Below, piece after piece: positions 1 through 7,902 of a DNA stretch of 39,196 nt. The DNA is from CAZTTG01 sp964615935 (GTDB lineage: Bacteria; Planctomycetota; UBA1135; GCA-002686595): the NCBI GenBank assembly GCA_964615935.1, contig CAZTTG010000058.1, positions 1-39,196 of the forward strand. The letters run 5' to 3'. The notes beneath the pieces are model-generated. The model was not told where the DNA came from. It saw nothing but the letters and a program-made list of their open reading frames with translations, and did no database searches. Both the position numbers and the translations under genes were made by a program. Each line of letters opens with the position of its first letter. Position 1 is the first letter of the stretch.

Positions 1-394
1 CGAGCAACGAGGGCACCCCACGGATCGCCGAGGACACGCGGTGCCCGCGTGGGATACCTCCGGCGGGAGGAAGACCTGATGAACGCCGCGCTGCGCGCGG
101 CTGTGCCTCCCCCTCCGCGCCGCACGCCCCACCGGGGCGTGCTCGACGGGTTTACGTCGACCTGCGGTCGACGTAAACCCCTTCGCGGCCCCGAGGAGGA
201 AGGACCTGATGACAAACGCCACATGCGAGGTGCGCTGCGCGCACCTCGCGTGGCTCCCGGCGCCACTCGGCGCCGGGCGCGGCCAGTGGGCCGCGCGGAG
301 ACGGGTCCCCTGTCGGGTGGCGGGGCACCGAGGAGTCAGCCACCGCCGCGTCTGCCGATGGTCCCCTCACCCACCGATCGCTGCGAGGCCCCAC
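1..394. repeat. Gene-free region with tandem array of perfect hairpins
   Basis: No convincing gene lies here; the open frames crossing it on the plus strand are antisense to the next gene. At least seven perfect inverted repeats with short loops follow one another: 35-51 (7-bp arms, loop TGC), 85-101 (7 bp, TGC), 122-142 (9 bp, ACC), 148-180 (14 bp, CTGCG), 225-249 (11 bp, TGC), 256-277 (9 bp, ACTC) and 277-296 (8 bp, AGTG). They fall into two similar units, each opening with a purine-rich leader (AGGAAGACCTGATGA at about 67-81, AGGAAGGACCTGATGA at about 197-212), then AACGCC, a TGC-loop hairpin and two further hairpins. The arms differ between units while pairing stays perfect. The region lies downstream of the gene ending at 395. 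It could be a duplicated structured RNA, a REP-like palindromic element or a terminator cluster; the sequence alone does not decide. Confidence 0.6.
148..180. repeat. Perfect 14-bp inverted repeat
   Basis: GGGTTTACGTCGAC at 148-161 pairs perfectly with GTCGACGTAAACCC at 167-180 across a 5-nt loop. It is the longest and least GC-rich stem of the array. The plus-strand 3' flank is CTTCGCGG, with no U tract, so it is not a textbook intrinsic terminator. Confidence 0.75.
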
Positions 395-2878
395 CTACTC
401 CACCTCCTCCTCGGCCAGCGCGTCGAGGGCGATCAGTGCCATGGCCGTCCCGTAGGGATGGCCCAGGATGGGCGTGTCGAGGAAGGAGCCGTCCGCCTGG
501 CGGCAGTCGAGCACCAGCTCCAGGATGCGCGCGCGGATCCGGCGGTCGGCGGGCAGGGCCGACTGGGCCAGGGCGGCGTGGGCGTAGTCGAACAGCAGGT
601 AGTGACAGCCCTGACCGTGGGGGCCGGCGTGCATGACGACCTTGCCCTGCTCGGCCGAATAGAGCGGGGCGTGCTCGAGGAAGAGCTCCAGCGCGCCGAG
701 CAGGCGATCCGGCGCGCTCCGGCCGGCCCGCAGGAGGGCCAGCTCGCAGGCCGGGCCGCGACCCACCGCGCCGGGCGCGGCGGTGACCCGGGTCACCTCG
801 TCGGCGTCCCGGTAGAGGAAGTAGGCGAAGACGCCGTCCTCGTCGCGCATGCGCTCGAGGGCCGAGACGGCGGTGTCCAGCACCGCATCCGGGACCGGGA
901 AGCCGACCTCGCGGGCCCGGACCAGGCCCAGGATCGCGCCGGCGGTGGTGAAGCTGATCGTCTGGGCGGGGACGCCGGCGCCGCCGAGGTCGTTGGTGAC
1001 GTAGTAGCTCCACCCGCCGTCCCGAACCTGGCGGCCGGCCAGGTCCGCGACCAGGGCGGAGGCCGCGCGGCCCAGGCGCTCCTCGTCGGCCAGCCCCGCC
1101 TCGAGCCCGTCGGCCAGCGCGCCCAGCATCATCGCGTCGCTCCAGGTCATGTAGTCCATGTAGAACACCATGGGCGGCGTCTGCTCGCGCCGCGCGATCG
1201 AGGCCAGGAGGAACTCGAGCGCGCGGCCGGCGGCCTCCTCCTCTCCGTGGCGCAGGAGCGCGCGCAAGCCCAGGGCGCAGATCGCGTCCACGAAGGGATC
1301 CGGCCCCATCTCCGGGACCGTCGAGAGCTCGGTGGGGCAGAGCCACGAGCCGTCCGGGCGCTGCGCCGCGAGCAGCCACTCCAGGGCGATACGCGCCGCC
1401 TCCGCGTCCCGCTCCGGGGGGAGGGGAGCCGGATCGGGGAAGGCCAGGAGGTCGGCGATCACCGCCTCGTCGGGCCAGCCGAGGTCGGGGCGCACCCCGA
1501 GGTCGAGCACCGTGCTGCGCAGGGCGGCGGCCGCCTGCCAGGCCCACCGGCTCTCGGGCCGCTCCAGGGCCAGCTCGCGCCAGCGCCGCTTGGCGGACCC
1601 GGGATCGCCCTCGATCAACTCGACCAGCCCCCGGGTCAACGCCGCCCGCGCGGCCTCCTCGGTGCCGGCGTGCTCGGCCAGCACCCGATCCAGCGCGCGG
1701 GCCGCCTCGTCCACGAAGCCGCCGCGGATCAGGAGGTCGGCCTCCTCCACGAGCCGCCCCGCCTCGTCCGGGTCGCCCGCCTCGCGGGCCGCCGCGAGGG
1801 CCTCCAGGGCTCCCGGACCCCGGCGCAGGAGGCGCAGGATGCGCGCGCGCAGGCGGTGCGCGCCGGCCGAGCCGCGCCCATCGAGCAGCTCCAGGGCGGG
1901 CTCCAGCTCGCCCCGCGCGACCATCCGGCGGGCGCGCTCGAGGGGCGCGAGACCGGCGGGCACGGACCGCCCCGGAGCCTCGGGGTGGCGCGCCAGGCCC
2001 TCCCGCAGGAAGGGGTAGGCCACCTCCACCGACATGGCCTCCCGGGTCTGGAGCACCACCTCTCCGTCCGGGGTGGCGAGCACCAGCGCCTGGCCGAAGG
2101 CGGTGGGGCTGAGACCGTAGGCGTCGACGAAGGCACCGGTCATGTCCCTCTCGTACCACAGGGGCACGAAGCGCTCGCCCACCAGCTCGATCACGTCCTC
2201 GTCGGTGAAGAGCGCGGTGCGCGGGTTGTCGGCGATCGAGAAGCCGGACAGCAGCGAGGCGACCACCAGCACCAGCCGGCCCTCCTCGCGGGCGCGCTCG
2301 GAGGCGTCCTCCCAGTCGTCGGCCCACTCGACCTCGCTGCCGCAGCGCGCGACCAGCCGGTCGATCCGCCGCTCGGCCAGGCCCTCGTCGGTGATCTCGG
2401 CGAAGGCGAAGGTCGCGGCGACCGCCTCGAGCTCCCGCGCGCGCTCCTCCCAGTCGTCGACCGGCGCGTGGCGCTGCAGGAGCCAGCCGTGGCCACCCTC
2501 GACCAGGTAGCTCTGAACGATGCGGAACTCGCCGGCGGGGGCGCGAAAGAGGGCGCGCACCCCCGGCGCGCTGCGACCGGCGATCTCGGTCTCCCACTCC
2601 TCGTACTCGGAGAAGGCCTCGCCTCCCTCCTCCACCTTCGCGCGCGCGAGCTCGAGCAGGGCCTCCACCGTCGCCCCCTTCTCGAGCGCGAGCACGGTCA
2701 CCGACACGCCCAGCTCGCCGATCGAGCCGGGCGGGAGGAGGCTCAGGGTGAACTCCTCGCCCAGCTCCCTCTCGGTCCGGGTCCAGCCGTCGGGGACCTC
2801 GATCCGGAAGCCGTGGACCTCGTCCAGGTGGACGTCGTTCGCGAGGGGCAGGGCCAGCAGCAGGGTCGCAAGGAGCAT
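395..2878 (-). CDS. Exported multidomain protein: PsbP/DcrB-like, thioredoxin-like, TPR, terpenoid-cyclase-like toroid
   Basis: 827 residues. The ATG at 2878 is preceded by GGAGGA with a 4-nt gap and starts a signal-like hydrophobic stretch (MLLATLLLALPLA). Residues 20-170 look like a PsbP/DcrB-type domain (HGFRIEVPDGW, then IVQSYLV). Residues about 180-300 resemble a thioredoxin fold of the kind seen in DUF255-like proteins but show no CxxC pair. A helical TPR-like part (about 325-470) follows. From about 485 to the end there are alpha-toroid repeats with QW-type motifs (RPDGSW near 508, then RDGGWSYY, EDGVFAYF, ADGSFLDT), as in squalene-hopene cyclase and prenyltransferase folds. I see no DxDD cyclase motif, so the toroid is probably structural or binding rather than a triterpene cyclase. 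It lies downstream of, and on the same strand as, the sigma fusion gene (125-bp gap). Domain calls are by eye; function unknown. Confidence 0.85.
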   Translation of the reverse strand: MLLATLLLALPLANDVHLDEVHGFRIEVPDGWTRTERELGEEFTLSLLPPGSIGELGVSVTVLALEKGATVEALLELARAKVEEGGEAFSEYEEWETEIAGRSAPGVRALFRAPAGEFRIVQSYLVEGGHGWLLQRHAPVDDWEERARELEAVAATFAFAEITDEGLAERRIDRLVARCGSEVEWADDWEDASERAREEGRLVLVVASLLSGFSIADNPRTALFTDEDVIELVGERFVPLWYERDMTGAFVDAYGLSPTAFGQALVLATPDGEVVLQTREAMSVEVAYPFLREGLARHPEAPGRSVPAGLAPLERARRMVARGELEPALELLDGRGSAGAHRLRARILRLLRRGPGALEALAAAREAGDPDEAGRLVEEADLLIRGGFVDEAARALDRVLAEHAGTEEAARAALTRGLVELIEGDPGSAKRRWRELALERPESRWAWQAAAALRSTVLDLGVRPDLGWPDEAVIADLLAFPDPAPLPPERDAEAARIALEWLLAAQRPDGSWLCPTELSTVPEMGPDPFVDAICALGLRALLRHGEEEAAGRALEFLLASIARREQTPPMVFYMDYMTWSDAMMLGALADGLEAGLADEERLGRAASALVADLAGRQVRDGGWSYYVTNDLGGAGVPAQTISFTTAGAILGLVRAREVGFPVPDAVLDTAVSALERMRDEDGVFAYFLYRDADEVTRVTAAPGAVGRGPACELALLRAGRSAPDRLLGALELFLEHAPLYSAEQGKVVMHAGPHGQGCHYLLFDYAHAALAQSALPADRRIRARILELVLDCRQADGSFLDTPILGHPYGTAMALIALDALAEEEVE

Positions 2879-2980
2879 GGCGTCCTCCGAGGGGACTAGG
2901 CGCGGCGCCCCCCCGCGAAGGGCGAGGGAGCCCTCGCAGTCTGGACGGTGGGCCGGGGGGAATCCAGGGGCCCATCCCGA

Positions 2981-2996
2981 AGCCCCCGTCGGGGCT
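2981..2996 (-). terminator. Possible terminator hairpin after the sigma fusion gene
   Basis: AGCCCC (2981-2986) and GGGGCT (2991-2996) pair perfectly across 4 nt, starting about 8 nt after the stop of the 6255-3004 gene. A second perfect hairpin (GCGAGGG/CCCTCGC, 2922-2937) follows. Neither has a U tract, so this is a weak call. Confidence 0.3.
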
Positions 2997-3003
2997 CCAA
3001 CGC

Positions 3004-6000
3004 TTACCTGCCGGCAACGCGTCGGAGACGGACGCTGGAGGTCTCGCCCGCGCGCAGCGCGAAGTCGACCCGGCTCGGGGAGGCGCCGAAGGGCTCGAGC
3101 AGGCGAGCCGAACCGCTCCCCGGCGGCGCGCCCTCGACGCGGAGCTCCCCCTTTGCGTCCGTCCAGCGGCGGACCTCGAGCGGGTCCGCGCCGCCTCCGT
3201 CGAAGCGCAGGACCACCTCGCGTCCGCGGATCGGCGAGCCGTCCGCCTCCTCCACGCGCAGCTCGAGCCGCGCCCCCGCCCCCACCGTCATGGCCTCGAG
3301 GACTCCAGCGGTCTCCTCGCCCTCGGCCACCGCGAGCTCCAGCGGCGGCAGCCAGATGTCGTCCGGCGACTGCGCCCGAATCCGGTAGCGACCTGCGGGC
3401 ACGAGCTCGAAGCGCGCGCGACCCCGCGCGTCGGTCCGACGCACGGCGGTCGACGATCGGCTCCACGCCGGGAGGAGCTCGACGGTGCAGGGCGCGGGCG
3501 CGGGCCCGGCCGCCTCCGTCTCGGGACCCCCGGCGCCGGCGAGCCCGAAGGAGCTCGGCACCTGCGCGGTCTCGAGCGTCTCGAGCTCGACGGTGCACTC
3601 CAGCGGCTGGCCGGCGGCGTCGAGCACCTCGACGGCCAGCGCCCCCTCGGGCAGGCGGATCTCCCAGAGCCGACCGGGATGGCCGTCGCACATGCCCGGA
3701 CACTGGACGCGCAGGGTGACCGCGTCGGGACGGTCCGGGACGATCAGGTCGAGCCCGCGCCGGCCGGGATAGGGGAAGGAGTAGCGCCAGGCGAAGCGGC
3801 CGCTCTCGTCGCACACCACCTGGGGACCGTGGAAGCTCAGGATGGCGCCGGGCACGGGCAGGCCGCGGAGGGTGACGCGGCCCTCGACCCGGTGGGGGCG
3901 CGCCCCGGTCAGGTCGACCCAGGTGAGCTCGCCGGCGCGGACCACCACCGTCTCGAGGGAGACGGGCGGTCGAGCCTCGTCCGAGTGCAGCTCGGCGATC
4001 TCCCAGGCGCCCGCGGCGAGGCCGGGGATGGCGAAGGGAGCGAGGGGAGTGCGGGGGCACTGGAAGCTGATCCGGAAGCTCTCCTCCGCCTCGCGCCGCA
4101 GGCCCAGCACCGCCCAGCTCGGGGCGACTCCCTGGATCCCGCCCGCGGCCTCGAGCGCGTGCTCCAGGCTCGCGGTGGCTCCGTCCTCGAGCGCCACGTC
4201 CTGCCGACGGTCGAAGGCGAGGCCCGCGGCGAAGACCTCGATGCGCCAGTCGGGTCCGGGCGGCAGGCCGACCAGGCGGTAGAGCCCGGCCTCGTCCGTG
4301 CTGGTCTCGGCCGAGAAGTGCGGGCTGCGCTCCTCGAAAGCGCTCGATCCGTCCAGCCGCCACAGGTGGACCCCCCGGCGGCGCACGCGGTCCGGGTCGC
4401 TCTCCATGCCCTGGGGGAGGACCGCGCTCACGCGGGCCCCGGCCACGGGCACGAGGCTCCCCGCGCGCACGACGCGCCCCTCGAGGACGGGGCCCTCGAC
4501 GCGCACGAGCTCGACGCGCGCCGCCGAGCCGGGCGAGACCTCGACCCGAACGGGCTCGTACTCCCGGATCCGGCCCGAGGCGCCCGCGGCCTCCCAGCCC
4601 ATGCGCAGGCGGCCGTCGTCCGCGATCGCGAGGCTCATCTCGTAGGTGCCGGCGGCGAGCCCGTCGATCCGGAACCGGCCCTGCTCGTCGGCCCGGCCCT
4701 CGAAGGGAATGCGCGTCGCGGCGTAGCTCTTCGTCGCCCAGGAGCTCGCCCAGGCCCGCACGAGCGAGCCCGGTCCTCCGCGAACGCTGCCCTCGATGGC
4801 TCCGGGCTCGCGAAGCACGAGCTCGATCCCGCGCTCGACTCCCCCGTCCCCGTCGGCGAAGCCGCGCATCCTCCTCCGGATCCCGTCATCGCGGAAGAGG
4901 TCGACCCGACCCACGCGGCCGGAGGGACCGCGCGCCAGGAGGACGCCGCGCCTCAGGCCCGCGCCCTCGAAGCGCGCCCAGCCGCGGGCGTCGCTGGTCC
5001 GGGTCCACCCATCGCCGCCCCGCAGGGCCGCCTCCCTACCGCTGCCCCGAAGGCAGACCTCCGCCCCGGCCACCGGCTCTTCCCGCGCGTCGACGACGAG
5101 GACCGCCAGATCCTCGACGCCCGCGGAGCGGGGCGGCCGACCGAGCCAGAGCTGCAGGAAGGTACCCCGCGCGGACACGGCCGCGAGCTCCCTCGCGGGG
5201 CGGCCTCCGGGATCGCTCACCTCGATCTCGTAGGGCCCCTCGGGCACGTCCTCGAGGCGGAAGCGCCCCCCCTCGTCGGTGACGGTGGCGAGCTCCCCCA
5301 CCCCGCGGTCCTCGGCCAGCTCGAAGCCCTCGGGCAGGGCGCCGGGGAAGGGACGCGCCTGGACCTCGGCGTCGGGCACGCCCCGGCCCGAGTCGGAGTC
5401 GAGAACGCGACCGCGCACGCGGCCCGCGCCCCGCTCGATCGCGAGCCTCCACGTCCCGGCGCCCGAGGCCTCGAGCGGCCTCGCATCGACGGCGTGACGC
5501 GCGGCGGAGGCCGGCTCGGCCTCCGCGGTGGCCTCGCCCGATCCCGCCGACGGGCGGGCCAGCGCGGCCTCCTCCCGCCCGTCCTCCGGGGGCGCGGGGT
5601 CGCCGACGAGGCGGTCGAGCGCGACCCACGCTCCCGCGAGGACCAGCAGGCCGGCGACCAGCAGGACCTTCGCCGTCAGGGACACTCCCGCCGCGGCCCC
5701 GACCGGATCCAGGCCCCTCATCCACGGCGCCAGCGCCGCGAGCCAGGCCCGGCGGTCCCCGTCGAAGGAGCGGTCGAGCCGCTCGCGCAGCCGGCCCAGG
5801 CCGCGGTGCAGCCGGCTCTTCACCGTGGCCACGGGGACTCCCTCGCGCGCGGCGATCCTGCGCGGCGGCAGGTTCGCGTAGAAGCGCAGCATGAGCGCCG
5901 TGCGGTAGGGCTCCTCCACCTCGAGGAGCAGCCGGGCCACGCGCTGCTGGGTGTGGACCCGGTCCACCAGCTCGTCGCCCGCCGGCTCGGCCTCGGACCG

Positions 6001-6255
6001 GGCGCTGGCCGCCTCGCGGGCCCGGCGGCTCTCGCCGGCGCGCAGGCGCTCGCGGAAGAGGTTGCGCATGACCCGCGCGATCCAGCCGCGCATCCGGCCG
6101 GCGTCCGAGGGCGGCCGCTCCAGAGCGGCGAGGGCCGCGTCCTGGGCCAGGTCGTCGGCCATCTCCGGATCCGAGACCAGCTCGCGCGAGAGGGCCCGCA
6201 TCCAGCCCGCGTGCCGGGCCAGGAGATCGCTCGTCGATCGGGTGGTCTCGCTCAT
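3004..6255 (-). CDS. ECF sigma factor fused to a membrane segment and large CpdR-repeat exported region
   Basis: 1083 residues. The N-terminus is a complete ECF sigma factor. Region 2 spans about 10-75 (ADDLAQDAALAAL, then RGWIARVMRNLFRERLR). Region 4 spans about 108-165 (EPYRTALMLRFYANLPPRRI, then GVPVATVKSRLHRGLGRLR). A membrane segment follows near 190-212 (VLLVAGLLVLAGAWVAL), then about 870 residues with six or seven beta-sandwich repeats of the carboxypeptidase-regulatory-like type. Their usual motifs recur: GRVxD, VPDAEVQA, TDEGGRFRLEDVPEGPYEIEV. The sigma domain should be cytoplasmic and the repeats outside, so one chain joins an external module to a promoter-recognition module. ECF factors with long C-terminal extensions are known in Planctomycetes. 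No separate anti-sigma gene is adjacent. How the sigma part would be released or act while tethered is not visible. The ATG at 6255 begins region 2 correctly; nothing suggests a frameshift. Confidence 0.92.
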   Translation of the reverse strand: MSETTRSTSDLLARHAGWMRALSRELVSDPEMADDLAQDAALAALERPPSDAGRMRGWIARVMRNLFRERLRAGESRRAREAASARSEAEPAGDELVDRVHTQQRVARLLLEVEEPYRTALMLRFYANLPPRRIAAREGVPVATVKSRLHRGLGRLRERLDRSFDGDRRAWLAALAPWMRGLDPVGAAAGVSLTAKVLLVAGLLVLAGAWVALDRLVGDPAPPEDGREEAALARPSAGSGEATAEAEPASAARHAVDARPLEASGAGTWRLAIERGAGRVRGRVLDSDSGRGVPDAEVQARPFPGALPEGFELAEDRGVGELATVTDEGGRFRLEDVPEGPYEIEVSDPGGRPARELAAVSARGTFLQLWLGRPPRSAGVEDLAVLVVDAREEPVAGAEVCLRGSGREAALRGGDGWTRTSDARGWARFEGAGLRRGVLLARGPSGRVGRVDLFRDDGIRRRMRGFADGDGGVERGIELVLREPGAIEGSVRGGPGSLVRAWASSWATKSYAATRIPFEGRADEQGRFRIDGLAAGTYEMSLAIADDGRLRMGWEAAGASGRIREYEPVRVEVSPGSAARVELVRVEGPVLEGRVVRAGSLVPVAGARVSAVLPQGMESDPDRVRRRGVHLWRLDGSSAFEERSPHFSAETSTDEAGLYRLVGLPPGPDWRIEVFAAGLAFDRRQDVALEDGATASLEHALEAAGGIQGVAPSWAVLGLRREAEESFRISFQCPRTPLAPFAIPGLAAGAWEIAELHSDEARPPVSLETVVVRAGELTWVDLTGARPHRVEGRVTLRGLPVPGAILSFHGPQVVCDESGRFAWRYSFPYPGRRGLDLIVPDRPDAVTLRVQCPGMCDGHPGRLWEIRLPEGALAVEVLDAAGQPLECTVELETLETAQVPSSFGLAGAGGPETEAAGPAPAPCTVELLPAWSRSSTAVRRTDARGRARFELVPAGRYRIRAQSPDDIWLPPLELAVAEGEETAGVLEAMTVGAGARLELRVEEADGSPIRGREVVLRFDGGGADPLEVRRWTDAKGELRVEGAPPGSGSARLLEPFGASPSRVDFALRAGETSSVRLRRVAGR

Positions 6256-6316
6256 GGCTCGGGATACAGGATGGAGCGGGATCCGGATCGGTGGCGCGCT
6301 TCGCGAAAAAACGGCC

Positions 6317-7852
6317 CTAGCGATCTCTCCGCCGCAGATAGTGGAGGCAGAGGCCGCCCGGCAGCGCAGCGTGGGCCCGGCGGTACTCCCCGATGCGGGG
6401 ATCGTCCCACAGGTCCCCCTCCCGAGCCTCGGTGACCGGGTCGCCGGGGCGCGCGAAGGTCGGATCGTCGAAGGGCAGGGCGCGGTCGAGCACCCGCACG
6501 TTGCCCAGGAGCAGGAAGGTCGGCTCGCGCGAGAGGACGTACGCGCCGTCGCGCTTCTCGTGACCGGCCCAGCCCCCCCCCAGCTCCGCCTCCACCCGGG
6601 CGATGTGCGCGTCGGTGATGCCCATCATGTCGACCACGCGCAGGCCGCTGTAGTAGGAGATGGCCCCCACCGGCACGCAGGCCACCGAGTCGCCCTCGCG
6701 GCCCTCGGCGGCGAGCCACCGACCGACCGCGGTCCAGGCGGGGACCTCGTGGTCGCGGTGATCGCGGAAGAGCCGGAACGCGCGGCTGTCCTCGCGCGGC
6801 CGCACGCCGACCACAACCAGGACCAGCGCGACGAGCGCCCCCAGCGCGGCACCGAGCCGCGCTCCGGCCGGGAAGCGCGAGGCCAGCCAGGCGCCGGCGT
6901 CGGAGAGGAAGCCGGCCGCGACCAGGCTCCACAGGGGGATCAGCGGAACGGCGAAGCGGTGCATGGGCAGGCCGTCGCCGCCCACCCAGACGACGGCGAG
7001 GCCGCCGACGACCAGCAGCGCGGCCGCGCGCAGGAAGACCCGGTCGCGCCGCCACAGCAGGGCCAGCAGCGGCACGAGCAGGATCGTCCGGCCACCGCTC
7101 TCGCGCGCGAAGTCGTCCAGATACCCGAGCCCGCGCGCCCACAGCGCCGGCCGCGCGCCGTCCACCTTGGCGTACCAGGGGTTGGGGAGCAGCTCGCCGT
7201 AGTACCCCAGGCGGAACGCGAGCTGCGCGAAGACGATCGCGAGGAAGGGCAGGAACAGCGGCCCGATCCGCCGGAGGTCGCGGCGGTGTTCGACGGCGTG
7301 CGCGAGGACCAGCACCAGCCCCATCAGCGCGCCATCCGGTCGGGTCACGGCCAGGGCCCCGAGGGCCGCGCCCGCGGCCCAACCGAGCCGCGGCCGGCGC
7401 GTGGCCGCCTCCGCGAGCAGCAGGGCGGTGAGGATCAGCAGGGCATGGAGAGGGGTCTCCAGACCGCTCGCGGCCCAGCAGGCGGTCGGCCCGCTGGCCG
7501 CCAGCACCACGGCCGGCAGCAAGACCAGCCGCGAGCCCTCGGGCAGGGCCCTCCGCGCCAGGGCGGTGACCGCGAGCGCGCAGCCGACGCCGGCCGCGAG
7601 GCCCAGGACGCGGGCGGTCAGCAGGAGGTCCGCCCCGAGGAGGCCCGGACCGGCGACCAGGACGAGCCACAGGAGGCTGCTGTAGCCCTCCACCCGCTCG
7701 CCCTCGTTGAACACCAGCCCGTTGCCGGCCAGGAGCTGCTGCACGTACCGCAGGGCGATGAAGGCGTCGTCGGACACGAAGGCCCAGTGCAGGGCGTGCA
7801 GGACGCCCAGGGCCGCCAGTCCGGTCGCCCACAGGAGTGCGTGGCGCTTCAT
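6317..7852 (-). CDS. GT-C family membrane glycosyltransferase, AftB-like
   Basis: 511 residues with about ten hydrophobic segments. The N-terminal part matches GT-C glycosyltransferases of the mycobacterial arabinosyltransferase AftB type: an acidic pair just after the first membrane segment (FVSDDAFIALRYV), followed by GNGLVFNEGERVEGYSS. These enzymes move a sugar from a polyprenyl-phosphate donor to an acceptor outside the membrane. A second conserved-looking stretch (YYGELLPNPWYAK) and a C-terminal soluble part (VGAISYYSGLRVVDMMGITD) agree with that family. The true sugar and acceptor cannot be read from the sequence. No Shine-Dalgarno sequence precedes the ATG at 7852 (upstream bases are CTTCTCCTCCCC). 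The gene is divergent from the 7903 gene and 61 bp upstream of the sigma fusion gene on the same strand. Confidence 0.85.
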   Translation of the reverse strand: MKRHALLWATGLAALGVLHALHWAFVSDDAFIALRYVQQLLAGNGLVFNEGERVEGYSSLLWLVLVAGPGLLGADLLLTARVLGLAAGVGCALAVTALARRALPEGSRLVLLPAVVLAASGPTACWAASGLETPLHALLILTALLLAEAATRRPRLGWAAGAALGALAVTRPDGALMGLVLVLAHAVEHRRDLRRIGPLFLPFLAIVFAQLAFRLGYYGELLPNPWYAKVDGARPALWARGLGYLDDFARESGGRTILLVPLLALLWRRDRVFLRAAALLVVGGLAVVWVGGDGLPMHRFAVPLIPLWSLVAAGFLSDAGAWLASRFPAGARLGAALGALVALVLVVVGVRPREDSRAFRLFRDHRDHEVPAWTAVGRWLAAEGREGDSVACVPVGAISYYSGLRVVDMMGITDAHIARVEAELGGGWAGHEKRDGAYVLSREPTFLLLGNVRVLDRALPFDDPTFARPGDPVTEAREGDLWDDPRIGEYRRAHAALPGGLCLHYLRRRDR

Positions 7853-7902
7853 GGGGAGGAGAAGCCGGGGCGATGCCCCGGCCGGTACGGTACCCTCCCC
7901 GC
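7853..7902. promoter_or_regulatory. 50-bp divergent intergenic region with two palindromes
   Basis: Only 50 bp separate the start codons of the genes at 7852 (minus) and 7903 (plus). The gap holds CCGGGGC-GAT-GCCCCGG (7865-7881) and GGTAC-G-GTACC (7884-7894), both perfect. Neither start codon has a purine-rich ribosome site. Overlapping divergent promoters with an operator, or leaderless transcripts, are possible; this is inference. Confidence 0.4.

Noticed and set aside
35..296. CRISPR array or integron attC sites
   Set aside because: There are no constant repeats with unique spacers, no attC core sites, and no cas or integrase gene in the window.
79..636. Short leader peptides starting at the two ATGs of the hairpin units (79 and 209)
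   Set aside because: Both have purine-rich bases upstream, but the encoded sequences are dictated by the palindromes and run on antisense to the next gene; no protein support.
209..2899. 896-codon open frame on the plus strand
   Set aside because: It runs antisense to the 395-2878 gene; its composition is that of a high-GC shadow frame, and the minus-strand protein has recognisable domains.
3679..6435. 918-codon open frame on the plus strand
   Set aside because: It is antisense to the sigma fusion gene, whose sigma domain and CpdR repeats are unmistakable.
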